Positions 1 through 8,927 of a stretch of DNA of 64,000 nucleotides are shown in pieces. The stretch's first letter is position 1. The number at the start of each line of letters is the position of its first letter. The position numbers and the translations under genes were made by a program. The notes beneath the pieces were generated by a model. It did no database searches. It had not been told where the DNA came from and worked only from the letters and a program-made list of their open reading frames with translations. Source of the stretch: Gemmatimonas aurantiaca (lineage in GTDB: Bacteria > Gemmatimonadota > Gemmatimonadetes > Gemmatimonadales > Gemmatimonadaceae); the NCBI RefSeq assembly GCF_037190085.1, contig NZ_JBBCJO010000014.1, forward strand, positions 17,366-81,365, in the 5' to 3' direction.

Positions 1-1
1 G

Positions 2-1354
2 TTGTCGATCGCTTTCACCATCGACTCCACCGCGCGATGGCATGATGGCCGGCCCGTGCGGGCGGAAGACGTGGCGTTCTCCTTCGCGCTGTACACCGAT
101 CCCGTCGTGGCCTCGCCACACGCCGGTGCCTTTGCCGGCATCGACTCGGTCACCGTGCGTGATTCGCTCACCGCGGTCGTCTGGTGGGCCCGACGTCATC
201 CGGAGCAGTTCTTCCAGGTGGCCTACAATCTCGCGATCATGCCGGCGCATCTGCTGGCACCGCTTCCGCGCGCCACACTGGCCCAGTCCGACTTCGCACG
301 ACAGCCCGTCGGTTCCGGTCGCTATCGGTTCGGGGCATGGACACGCGGTCAGGCCCTCATGTTCGACGCCGACACCTGCAACTACCGCGGTGCGCCTCAC
401 ATTGCCCGGATCGTCTGGAGCATCACACCGGACGCCGCGGCCGCGAGCCTGCGTGTCCTGGCAGGTGAAGCCGACATGCTCGAGGCCATCCGCCTCGATG
501 CCTACGCACAGGCCACGGCCACCAAGGGGCTGACACTCGCGCCGTATCATTCACTCGACTACGCCTACCTCGCGTTCAATTTCGCGGCTCACGATCCGCG
601 TCGCCGCGATCTCTTCACTTCACATCCTCTGCGGGTCGCGCTTTCGGCCAGTCTCGATCGGCCGGCACTGGTGCAGAACGTGCTCGGGGAACTGGGCATG
701 GTGGCACTCGGTCCATTCACGCGCGCCGTACCGGAGGCCGATACCAGCGTCGCGCAGATCGCGTACGACACCACCGCCGCTGATCGTACACTGGATTCGC
801 TGGGTTGGGCGCGCGGCGCCAATGGCATGCGCGCGAAGAACGGTCAGCCGCTGCGCTTCGAGGTGATTCTTCCCGCCTCGAGTGCCACCCGTCAACGATT
901 CGCGACCCTCATGCAGGCACAGTTCCGGGCCCGGGGCATCGACATGCAGGTCGCCGCGCTCGAGCCCGCACAGTTCTTCGCACGCGTGGGCAAGGGCGAC
1001 TTCGACACTGCGTTGAACATGTGGCATGCGGATCCGAGTCCGATGGCCGTGCGCGATGTGTGGGGATCGCCACGTGGTGGTGATGTCGGCGGCAATTTCG
1101 GGCGGTACCACAATGCCGCGGTCGATGCCGTGTTCGATACTGCGGCCACGACCTTCGATCCGGCTCGTCGTCGGGCACTCTTCCGGCGCGCATTCGCCGC
1201 GATCGTGCGCGACGCGCCGGCGATCTGGCTGTACGAACCGCGCAACATGGCGCTGCTGCGCATGCGTGTGCATCCGACGGTGCTTCGGGCCGATGCGTGG
1301 TGGGCCGGCATCCCCGACTGGAGAGTCGATGCGCCGGAGACGGACGGCTCGTGA
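2..1354 (+). CDS. ABC transporter substrate-binding protein, family 5 (partial, N-terminus outside window)
   Basis: Extracytoplasmic solute-binding protein of the peptide/nickel (SBP family 5) type, which captures a ligand outside the cytoplasmic membrane and delivers it to an ABC permease. The visible 450 residues start inside the domain: the WHDG..V.AEDVAFSF block near residues 13-28 normally lies about 80-100 residues into these proteins, so the signal peptide and N-terminal lobe lie upstream of the window. The TTG at base 2 is not a credible start. The gene stops at 1352-1354, and the GTG of the permease gene overlaps that stop (GTGA), so the two are probably co-translated. The substrate cannot be read from the sequence; peptides are the family default. 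Confidence 0.85.
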   Translation: MSIAFTIDSTARWHDGRPVRAEDVAFSFALYTDPVVASPHAGAFAGIDSVTVRDSLTAVVWWARRHPEQFFQVAYNLAIMPAHLLAPLPRATLAQSDFARQPVGSGRYRFGAWTRGQALMFDADTCNYRGAPHIARIVWSITPDAAAASLRVLAGEADMLEAIRLDAYAQATATKGLTLAPYHSLDYAYLAFNFAAHDPRRRDLFTSHPLRVALSASLDRPALVQNVLGELGMVALGPFTRAVPEADTSVAQIAYDTTAADRTLDSLGWARGANGMRAKNGQPLRFEVILPASSATRQRFATLMQAQFRARGIDMQVAALEPAQFFARVGKGDFDTALNMWHADPSPMAVRDVWGSPRGGDVGGNFGRYHNAAVDAVFDTAATTFDPARRRALFRRAFAAIVRDAPAIWLYEPRNMALLRMRVHPTVLRADAWWAGIPDWRVDAPETDGS

Positions 1355-2355
1355 ACACGCTGGTCCGCGGCCTGATACGATGTCTGCTCGTCATGGTGCT
1401 GGCCACTATGGCGGGCTTCGTCATGCTGCGGATGCTCCCCGGTGATCCTCTCGGACAATCCATCGAGCAACGGGGACGGACGCCCGAAGCACGCGCGGAG
1501 CTTCGCGCCAGGTATGCGCTCGATGCGCCATTGTCCGTTCAGGTTCTCCGGTATGTCGAAGGCCTCGCGCGCGGGGACCTGGGATCTTCACTCGTCGATG
1601 GACGTCCCATTGCCGGAGAACTCCTCCGCGCCACCTGGCTCAGCATGCAACTCGCCATTCCTGCCCTGATGGGCGCGGCGATGTTGGGACTGCTCGTAGG
1701 CACCGCGCGGGGATGGCTGGGCGAGTATCGAGCCGTGCGCGTCGTATTTCATGCGCTGACGGCGATCACGGTGCTTCCCGAGTTCATGCTCGCATTGTTG
1801 CTGCTGGTGGTGCTGGCGGTGAAAGCGCGATGGTTTCCGGTAGGCGGTGTGGCTGATCCCGTGATCGTCTACTCCGGTGGTGCGGGCACGCGCCTGCTCG
1901 ACCGACTCCATCATCTCGTACTCCCCGCCGGATCGCTGGCATTGACCTGGTCCGCGATCGTGGCCCGGCAACAGGCCCTGGCCACACGGAGCGCGCGGGA
2001 CTCACACGCCACACAGGCGGCGCGCGCGCGGGGACTCGCGCCCTATACCCTGTGGGCCCGATATGGGCTGCGCGTGGCATTGCCTTCGAGCGTGACCACC
2101 ATCAGCCTCATGTTCCCCGCGTTGATCAGCGGCACCATCGTCGCCGAAACGATCTTCAGCTGGCCAGGTCTGGGACGACTCATCGTGACCGGCATCGGCT
2201 CACGCGACTACCCGCTCGTCGTTGGCGCCTTGATCGTGACCTCCCTATGCCTGGCCGCGGCCAGTGTATTCACGGAGTGGCTGCTCGGCTTGGCGGACCC
2301 GCGTGTGGTCGCGGCACACTCCTCGAGACGTCTCGGTGGAGGAGCCCGACGATGA
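1351..2355 (+). CDS. ABC transporter permease, DppB/OppB type
   Basis: First integral-membrane subunit of a peptide-type ABC importer. The 334-residue product opens with a membrane helix (LLVMVLATMAGFVMLRMLPGDP), and the LPGDP motif after helix 1 is typical of DppB/OppB/GsiC permeases. About six hydrophobic segments follow, with the cytoplasmic EAA loop around residues 215-250. I chose GTG 1351 because it overlaps the stop of the binding-protein gene (GTGA) and places helix 1 at the N-terminus; an in-frame GTG/ATG further up (1297) would lie inside the previous gene. It ends with an ATGA overlap into the second permease. No ABC ATPase gene is visible in the window, so it must lie upstream or elsewhere. 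Confidence 0.88.
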   Translation: MNTLVRGLIRCLLVMVLATMAGFVMLRMLPGDPLGQSIEQRGRTPEARAELRARYALDAPLSVQVLRYVEGLARGDLGSSLVDGRPIAGELLRATWLSMQLAIPALMGAAMLGLLVGTARGWLGEYRAVRVVFHALTAITVLPEFMLALLLLVVLAVKARWFPVGGVADPVIVYSGGAGTRLLDRLHHLVLPAGSLALTWSAIVARQQALATRSARDSHATQAARARGLAPYTLWARYGLRVALPSSVTTISLMFPALISGTIVAETIFSWPGLGRLIVTGIGSRDYPLVVGALIVTSLCLAAASVFTEWLLGLADPRVVAAHSSRRLGGGARR

Positions 2356-3260
2356 CAGTGGCTTCGCTCGATTCGCTCGATTCGCTCGATTCGCTCGCAC
2401 CGGTACAACCCGCGCCGGTGCGGCCGGTTCTCACATGGAATCGACCGGCCCTCGACCGTCGCCTGATTCTCCCCGGTGCGATGCTCGCCGTGATGATACT
2501 GCTCGCCGCGTTCGGTCCCTGGATCGCGCCGTTCGATCCGGCCGCGCCACAGGACATGCTGCACGCCGCACTACAGACACCGGGACCTGTCTTCCGGCTG
2601 GGCACCGACAGTGCCTCCCGCGATCTCCTGAGTCGCGTCCTGTACGGAGCCAGAACATCACTGACGATCGCAGCCATCGGCACACTGACGGCACTGCTCG
2701 GTGGGGTGGCATGGGCGACCCTGGCCCGGCTCTGCGGAGGGGCGTGGAGGGCGATGCTCCTCGCATTGTCCGATGCCTTCCGTAGCATCCCCCGCCTGTT
2801 GGTACTCCTGGCTGCCGGGGCCGTGGCAGGAGGTGCCCTGGCACCGTACACGATCGCCATGACCATGGGATGTCTGGCCATGCCATTCGTCTGCCGTGTC
2901 ATCGATGCGGAATTGCGGCAACTGGCAGCGCGCCCATGGAACGAGGCGGCACACGCCCTGGGTGCGTCGCCGTTTCGTATTCTTTCGCATCATCTGCTAC
3001 CGCACCTCCTGCCCGTGATCGTCAGCCTGGGTGTCGTGTTGTTGGGAGAATGCCTGGCTGCCGAAGCTGCACTGGGAGTGCTGGGACTGGGGATACCCGA
3101 GCCAGCCGTGAGCTGGGGACGCATGATCCAGGACGCTCTTCCCGATCTCGCCCGCGCCTGGTGGCCACTCGTGGTGCCTTGTCTTGCCCTGCTGGTGACC
3201 ATGCTCGCCACATCGACACTCGCCGAGCAGTTGAATTCCCGCTCTTCGTATCATGACTGA
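2352..3260 (+). CDS. ABC transporter permease, DppC/OppC type
   Basis: Second membrane subunit of the importer, 302 residues. It has the family layout: a cytoplasmic N-terminal tail, helix 1 around residues 36-55 (LPGAMLAVMILLAAFGPWIAP), the FRLGTDSASRDLLSRVLYGARTS-type block typical of DppC, an EAA loop, and a C-terminal helix. ATG 2352 overlaps the previous stop (ATGA). A 9-bp tandem repeat right after the start encodes an SLDSLDSLDSL tail that is not part of the fold. Its 3' end overlaps the next gene by 8 nt, so the transport genes and the large regulator behind them look like one operon. Confidence 0.88.
   Translation: MTVASLDSLDSLDSLAPVQPAPVRPVLTWNRPALDRRLILPGAMLAVMILLAAFGPWIAPFDPAAPQDMLHAALQTPGPVFRLGTDSASRDLLSRVLYGARTSLTIAAIGTLTALLGGVAWATLARLCGGAWRAMLLALSDAFRSIPRLLVLLAAGAVAGGALAPYTIAMTMGCLAMPFVCRVIDAELRQLAARPWNEAAHALGASPFRILSHHLLPHLLPVIVSLGVVLLGECLAAEAALGVLGLGIPEPAVSWGRMIQDALPDLARAWWPLVVPCLALLVTMLATSTLAEQLNSRSSYHD
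2363..2398 (+). repeat. 9-bp coding tandem repeat (TTCGCTCGA, about 4 copies)
   Basis: Three exact copies and one near copy of TTCGCTCGA run head to tail inside the N-terminal tail of the permease gene. The unit is a multiple of three, so copy-number change would add or remove a Leu-Asp-Ser triplet without a frameshift. Confidence 0.85.
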
Positions 3261-6200
3261 TCGCTCACCGGAGGCCGTGCCTCCCCACGCTCCGTTCCAC
3301 GATCTCGTCGCGCTCGCACAGCGGGAGGAGAAGGCGGGACATCGATTGGCTGCCCGTCAGGCATACGAAGCCGCGTTGCAGTTGTTAGAGCGCCCGGAGG
3401 ACGCACGGGAAACCAGCGATGTGCTGCGCTGGATCGCGCGCACCTATATCGCCGATGGCGATGGTCCGGCTGCGCTGACCTGTCTCGACCGGGCGCTCGC
3501 TGTGGCCGAGACGTGGGGCGATCACGCCGCCGCGGGGCATGCGTTCAACGTGCAGGCGGTGGTTCACTGGCAGACGGGTGACCTCGACGAGGCGGAGCGG
3601 CTCTATCTGCTCGCGCGCCAACGGGCCCTGCATGCCGGTGACGCCAAACTGGCGGCCATGACCGCGCAGAATCTCGGAGTGCTCGCCAACATCCGTGGGG
3701 ACTACGCGTTGGCGGAACGACAGTATCGGGTGAGCCTCGATGACTATCGTTCACTCGGTCTCATGACCGATGTCTGTGTCGCGCTGAACAATCTCGGCCT
3801 GCTCTACATTGCCCAGAAGCGCTGGAACGACGCCGAGGAAGCGCTGCTGGAAGGCGTGCGCGTCTGCGAGCCGCTGAATGACGTCAATGTGCGTCTGCAG
3901 CTCGACATCAACCTGGCCGAACTCTGGGTGGCGCAGGGCGAGTATGCACGTGCTCATGGCGCCGTGACCGCCGCACAGGCCGCGGCCGTGCAGTTGGGCG
4001 ATGGTTCCGCGATCGCCAAGTCGACCAAGCTGCTGGGTGTCATCGCCAGCAACACCGGGAAATACGCCGAGGCCGAACAGTATCTGCTGCAGGCGGAGGA
4101 AGTGGCCACCGCACGCAGTGAGAAACTCCTGCTGGCCGAAATCGCCCGTGACCGGGCGGCGCTCGCCCGACGCACCGGCCGCAATCGCGACGTGCTGCAG
4201 CAACTCAACCGCGCGCACCGTCTCTTCTCGCAGCTACGGGCACAATCGGAGCTGCGGGACATCGGCGCCCGCGTCGACCAGCTCGAGCAGGAGTTCGTTC
4301 ACGTCGCCCGTCGATGGGGTGAATCCATCGAAGCGAAAGACCGGTACACGCAGGGTCACTGCCAGCGCGTGGCCGAGCTGGCCTGCGCCATCGCCGAGGT
4401 CAGCGGCATGGACGCCACCTCGCTGTTCTGGTTCCGTATCGGCGCCCTGCTGCACGACGTGGGCAAGCTGGTGATCCCCGAAGAAGTGCTCAACAAGCCC
4501 GGCAAACTGGACGACACCGAGTGGGCGCTCATGAAGAGCCACACCACGGCGGGCGCCGAGATGCTGAGCGAGATCGAGTTCCCGTGGGACGTGCGTCCAA
4601 TGGTGGAGTCCCATCATGAGCGATGGGACGGTCGGGGATATCCGCATGGTCTGGCCGGTACCGCCATTCCGTTGGTCGCGCGCATTCTCACCATCGCCGA
4701 CGTCTACGATGCCCTCACGTCGGTGCGCAGCTACAAACGTGCGCTCACCCATGAAGAGACCATGGCCATCCTGCGGAAGGATGTAGGCACGGTGTTCGAT
4801 CCCGAGGTCTTTGCCTGGTTCGAACAGATCGAAGCCGATTGGGCACGTCGTTCTCTCGCCGCGGCGGCACCGGCGCTCGAAGAGCGCCGCGATGCCGAAT
4901 CGGATACCGCGGAGCCGGGCTTGCACACCTTCGACGATCTCACCGGCGTGGCCTTGCGGCGTGCGTTCCGGCAGACGGCCGCCCGTACACTCGAAGCCCG
5001 GCATACCACCGGTCGGCCCGTGGCGTTGCTCATTCTCGATGTCGATCGATTGAGCGTGATCAACGAGCAGTTCGGGACCACCGCCGGTGACGACGTGCTG
5101 AAGCACGTGGCCAACGCCATTCGCGCGACGGTTCGTCCATCCGATTTCATCGGACGGTATGCGGGTGATGAATTTGTCGTCCTTCTGTCCGGCATCCGGT
5201 TCGAGGAGGCCACGCGTGTGGCGGAGCGTATCCGGGCGGCGGTGTCGGCTTCGGCCGTGCCGGTTTCCTCCGGCGTGTTGGAAGCCGACGCAACGACGCA
5301 CACATCGGTCTCCATTTCGATATCGGTGTCCATCGGCGTGGCCTGCGCCCCTCAACACGGCACCTCGCTGGATGGCCTGTTCGGTGCCGCCGACAATGCC
5401 CTGTATGCGGCGAAACATTCGGGACGCAATCAGGTCGTTCCTGCCTCGCGCCTGCAGGGCGGCCGGCAACAGCTCGTTCTGCAAACCGTGGTTGGCCGGG
5501 AGCAGGAGCGTGCCCGGGTACGCGAGCACTTCGCCGACGCATCACGCGGCCAACCATCGGTGGTGCTAGTCACGGGCGAAGCCGGAGTCGGCAAGTCGAC
5601 ACTGCTCAAGCAACTGGGGCCGGATCTTGGCGTCCGGGGTGGTGCGTTCCTGATCGGGCATTGTCTCGAGACGGACATGACCACCCCCTTCGGGCCGTGG
5701 CGCGACATCCTGCTCACGATGCATCGTGGCGGTCTTCTTCCCGATCGGGCGTGGTCACATCTCGCGCACATCGTGCCGGACTTCGGTACACCAGCACCGG
5801 CTCTCGAAGGTCGGGCCTTTGCCCGGGCCGTGCACGAGGAGCTCGAAGAGTGTCTGCGACTCGCTGCGACACAGCGCCCGCTGGTGCTCATGTTCGACGA
5901 CGTGCAGTGGGCCGATGCGCGCAGCTGGGACGCACTCGAGTACCTCGTGGCACGTCTCCAGGATCAACGGGTGCTGCTCGGACTCACGTTGCGCCCCGAA
6001 AGCGCGTTGGAGGAAGCCGAACGGCGCGTACGACGTCTCACACGATCGGAGCGCTGCACCACATTGCGTTTGCGTCGTCTGTCGCAGGCGGATCTGGCGC
6101 TGTGGTTGCAGGATGCCCTTGGTGGACAGACTCCACCCGCGTCGCTTCTCCAGGCCATCGTCGCGCGCAGCGAAGGCAATGCGCTCTTTGCCGTGCAGCT

Positions 6201-8073
6201 CCTGCGGGCCATGAGCGATGACGGTCGCCTGTTCTGGACCACGGATGGATGGCAGTACCGTGACGACAGGTCGTCGGAACTGCCGGCCGCCATCGGGGAT
6301 CTGCTCGCCCAGCGGGTAAAGTCGCTCTCACGGGCCCACCGCGAAATCCTCGCCATGGCTGCCGTGCTGGGTCGTGAATTCGATCCCGGTGTACTCGTCG
6401 CCGCATGTGATGCGCCCGAGTCCACGGTTCATGAAGCGCTCGACGAGGGTCTTTCGAGTTCCGTGCTCGTCGCCACGGAACGGATGCAGCACACGCTCGC
6501 GTTCGCCCACGGGCTACTCACCGAGCTGTTGCTCGCCGAGGTGAATCCGCTCCGGCGACAGCAATGGCATGCACGCGTGGCCCAGGCCGTGGCGCAGCGG
6601 GATTCCGCCGATCCGGGCACACTGGCCCGTCACTACGATCGGGCGGGTATGTCATCCCACGCCCTGATGTCCGCACTGGAGGCGGGTGACCAGGCCCATC
6701 GGGTTTTTGCGCATGAAGTCGCCATCGAGTGGTACCGTGTGGCACAGCGTCATGCCATCTCGGCGCCGCAGAAGGCCGATGTGGAATTCCGCCTGGCAAC
6801 GGTGGCGGAAGCCGCTGGACAACTCGCGCAGGCCGAAGTGCATTGTGATCGGGCACTCACCGAGTACGCCGAAGCCACCCGGGTCGGCGGGCGGACACTC
6901 ACCATCGGTCGCATGCGCGAGCGCCTGCGTTTGCAACGGGGGGTCGACCATCGCACGGTGCTGCAGGCGTGCACGGCATTGTACGACCGGGCCGTCGCCG
7001 ACGGTGATCACACGGAGACCGTGGCGCTGCGCATCATGATGTCGGCGGTATTGCAACAAGCGGGTGGCGTCGCGGAAGCCGATCACATGGCCCGGGAGGC
7101 CGTGGCTGCAGCCGAGCGACTCGATCAGCCGAGTGTACTCGCCGAGGCGCTGTTGCGCCTGGGCTCCGTCCTGCTGACGGAGAGTCCCGCCGCCGCCATC
7201 CCGCACTATCGGCGATCGCTCGATCTCTCTCTTGCGGCTGGTGATCGCCACGGACAATTGCGCTGCCACATCAACATCGGCACGGCCTGCGATCGCGCCG
7301 GCAATCATCCGGCCGCGGAGGTGTCGTTCCTGACGGCCTGCGAGTTGGCGCGTGAGCTGCGGGCCACCGATCTGGGTGGCGTGGCGACGCTCAATCTGGG
7401 AGTGTTGCTGATGAAGACAGGGCGCACCGACGCGGCCCGGCAGCGGTTTTCCGACGCCCTGCGCGACTTCGAGTCCATCAAGCACGACCGTTATCGACTG
7501 GCGGCGCTCTACAATCTCGCGCATCTGGCGCGGATGGAGAACGATGCCGCCGCCGCACTCGAGCTGTACGACACCTGCGCCGTGCTCGCGGCGCATATCG
7601 GCCATCACGATGTGGAAGTGGGCGCGCTCGCCGGTGCGGGGCTCGCCGAACTCGATCTCCGTTCCATCCGGGCGGCGGAACAACTGGCGCAGCGTGTGGA
7701 ATCGATGATGAACGGGATGGCCAATCGTTTCGCGTGGTTCCAGGGGCGTGAGCTGGTGGAGGCGCTCCTGCTCCGATTGGAGACGAAGCGAACCTCCGTC
7801 GCCAGCATACGCGGCAAGCTGCTGACCACGCTCGCGCGCATCGAAAGTCAGGATGCGTATGCGGCGCTCTGGCTTGCCGCCGAGTGCTCACATCTGCTGC
7901 TGGCCAACACGGCCGACGTCGCCGCGGCACGTGCCCGGCTGTTGGTCCAGGCACGTGCCCATGGGTATACGCCCCTGGTTCAGCGCCTGCAGGGAGACCG
8001 TCTGCCGCGTGTCAGCGGGTCGGTGCGCATCATCGCACACCCCGCCACGCCTTCGGTCGCCCAGGCGTCGTAA
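3253..8073 (+). CDS. Giant signalling protein: TPR - HD-GYP - GGDEF-type - AAA/STAND-type ATPase - TPR
   Basis: A 1606-residue soluble protein. Residues about 15-350 are TPR-like helical repeats. Residues about 362-535 are an HD-GYP phosphodiesterase domain with H401-D402 and G462-Y463-P464 intact. Residues about 560-700 are a diguanylate cyclase-type domain whose signature is AGDEF (637-641), a variant found in some active cyclases. Next comes a P-loop ATPase with Walker A GEAGVGKS (775-782) and Walker B LVLMFDDVQWAD (877-888), as in AAA_16/LuxR-MalT-type STAND proteins. The rest is long TPR-like repeats. No membrane segment or DNA-binding domain is seen. The expected chemistry is making and breaking c-di-GMP, gated by an ATP-driven switch with TPR partners; this is inferred. 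It overlaps the permease gene by 8 nt, so transport and signalling may be linked. Confidence 0.85.
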   Translation: MTDRSPEAVPPHAPFHDLVALAQREEKAGHRLAARQAYEAALQLLERPEDARETSDVLRWIARTYIADGDGPAALTCLDRALAVAETWGDHAAAGHAFNVQAVVHWQTGDLDEAERLYLLARQRALHAGDAKLAAMTAQNLGVLANIRGDYALAERQYRVSLDDYRSLGLMTDVCVALNNLGLLYIAQKRWNDAEEALLEGVRVCEPLNDVNVRLQLDINLAELWVAQGEYARAHGAVTAAQAAAVQLGDGSAIAKSTKLLGVIASNTGKYAEAEQYLLQAEEVATARSEKLLLAEIARDRAALARRTGRNRDVLQQLNRAHRLFSQLRAQSELRDIGARVDQLEQEFVHVARRWGESIEAKDRYTQGHCQRVAELACAIAEVSGMDATSLFWFRIGALLHDVGKLVIPEEVLNKPGKLDDTEWALMKSHTTAGAEMLSEIEFPWDVRPMVESHHERWDGRGYPHGLAGTAIPLVARILTIADVYDALTSVRSYKRALTHEETMAILRKDVGTVFDPEVFAWFEQIEADWARRSLAAAAPALEERRDAESDTAEPGLHTFDDLTGVALRRAFRQTAARTLEARHTTGRPVALLILDVDRLSVINEQFGTTAGDDVLKHVANAIRATVRPSDFIGRYAGDEFVVLLSGIRFEEATRVAERIRAAVSASAVPVSSGVLEADATTHTSVSISISVSIGVACAPQHGTSLDGLFGAADNALYAAKHSGRNQVVPASRLQGGRQQLVLQTVVGREQERARVREHFADASRGQPSVVLVTGEAGVGKSTLLKQLGPDLGVRGGAFLIGHCLETDMTTPFGPWRDILLTMHRGGLLPDRAWSHLAHIVPDFGTPAPALEGRAFARAVHEELEECLRLAATQRPLVLMFDDVQWADARSWDALEYLVARLQDQRVLLGLTLRPESALEEAERRVRRLTRSERCTTLRLRRLSQADLALWLQDALGGQTPPASLLQAIVARSEGNALFAVQLLRAMSDDGRLFWTTDGWQYRDDRSSELPAAIGDLLAQRVKSLSRAHREILAMAAVLGREFDPGVLVAACDAPESTVHEALDEGLSSSVLVATERMQHTLAFAHGLLTELLLAEVNPLRRQQWHARVAQAVAQRDSADPGTLARHYDRAGMSSHALMSALEAGDQAHRVFAHEVAIEWYRVAQRHAISAPQKADVEFRLATVAEAAGQLAQAEVHCDRALTEYAEATRVGGRTLTIGRMRERLRLQRGVDHRTVLQACTALYDRAVADGDHTETVALRIMMSAVLQQAGGVAEADHMAREAVAAAERLDQPSVLAEALLRLGSVLLTESPAAAIPHYRRSLDLSLAAGDRHGQLRCHINIGTACDRAGNHPAAEVSFLTACELARELRATDLGGVATLNLGVLLMKTGRTDAARQRFSDALRDFESIKHDRYRLAALYNLAHLARMENDAAAALELYDTCAVLAAHIGHHDVEVGALAGAGLAELDLRSIRAAEQLAQRVESMMNGMANRFAWFQGRELVEALLLRLETKRTSVASIRGKLLTTLARIESQDAYAALWLAAECSHLLLANTADVAAARARLLVQARAHGYTPLVQRLQGDRLPRVSGSVRIIAHPATPSVAQAS

Positions 8074-8123
8074 GGGCGCCGCGAAGGCGTCGTGAAAACA
8101 TCGGGCAGGCGCGGGTGGCGACC

Positions 8124-8792
8124 TTACGTCGCCGTTCCGGCCTGGCCTTCTTCGCTCATCAGATTGTAGATGCGCTGCACTTCACGCAGCCGGGCTTCGA
8201 AATCGATCTCGAGATCGCGGAGTGTCCCGGTGCGCAGGTCGAACACCCAGCCATGGACGATCGGCGCGCCATGATGCAGGTAGGAACGCTGCACGACCGC
8301 CGTCTTGATGACGTTCATGCACTGCTCGACCACATTGAGCTCGACGAGGCGCTTGTAGCGCGAGGACTCATCCGTGATGGCATCCAGCTCCTTCTGATGC
8401 AGCCGGTAGACATCGCGGATGTTCCGCAGCCAGGGGTTCAGCAAACCCAGATCGCGGGACTGCATCGCGGCGAGCACACCGCCACAGTTGTAGTGGCCGC
8501 ACACGATGATGTGCTTCACGTTCAGATACGCGACCCCGTACTCGATCACCGACGCCGCATTCAGATCCGTATTGGGTACGATGTTCCCGACATTCCGGTG
8601 CACGAAGACATCGCCGGGTTCGACGCCCATGATCTCGTTGGCGGGCACCCGGCTGTCGGAGCAACCGATGTACAGATAGTCCGGGCACTGCTGTGATGCC
8701 AGACGCTCGAAGTACTCGGGATCGCCCGCCGTACGGGAGGCGGCCCAGCGTGCGCTATTCTCGAAGAGCTGTTCGTAGGGAATGTTGGGCAT
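8124..8792 (-). CDS. can: Beta-class carbonic anhydrase
   Basis: Interconverts CO2 and bicarbonate in the cytoplasm. The 222-residue length matches the Can/CynT group. The zinc site is complete: C44 and D46-R48 in the CSDSR motif, then H100 and C103 in the CGHYNCGG motif. The VHRNVGN segment (about 64-70) is also typical. No signal peptide is present. It converges with the giant regulator gene, from which it is separated by 50 bp, and has 135 bp of upstream intergenic space for its own promoter. Confidence 0.95.
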   Translation of the reverse strand: MPNIPYEQLFENSARWAASRTAGDPEYFERLASQQCPDYLYIGCSDSRVPANEIMGVEPGDVFVHRNVGNIVPNTDLNAASVIEYGVAYLNVKHIIVCGHYNCGGVLAAMQSRDLGLLNPWLRNIRDVYRLHQKELDAITDESSRYKRLVELNVVEQCMNVIKTAVVQRSYLHHGAPIVHGWVFDLRTGTLRDLEIDFEARLREVQRIYNLMSEEGQAGTAT

Positions 8793-8927
8793 GAGATCGT
8801 GATACGGAACGGGACGGCCGCGCCTTGATCGCGGGCACCAGGGTCACGAATGATCCCAGTCACGCAAACTCGCAGACGGCACCACGCCACGCCAGCGGTG
8901 TCACGCCGCGAAATGCATGCCCTCCTC

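Noticed and set aside
4234..5529. Long minus-strand frame of 431 codons inside the giant regulator gene
   Set aside because: It is antisense to conserved HD-GYP and GGDEF-type domains; high GC content leaves long open shadow frames. No domain or start signal supports it.
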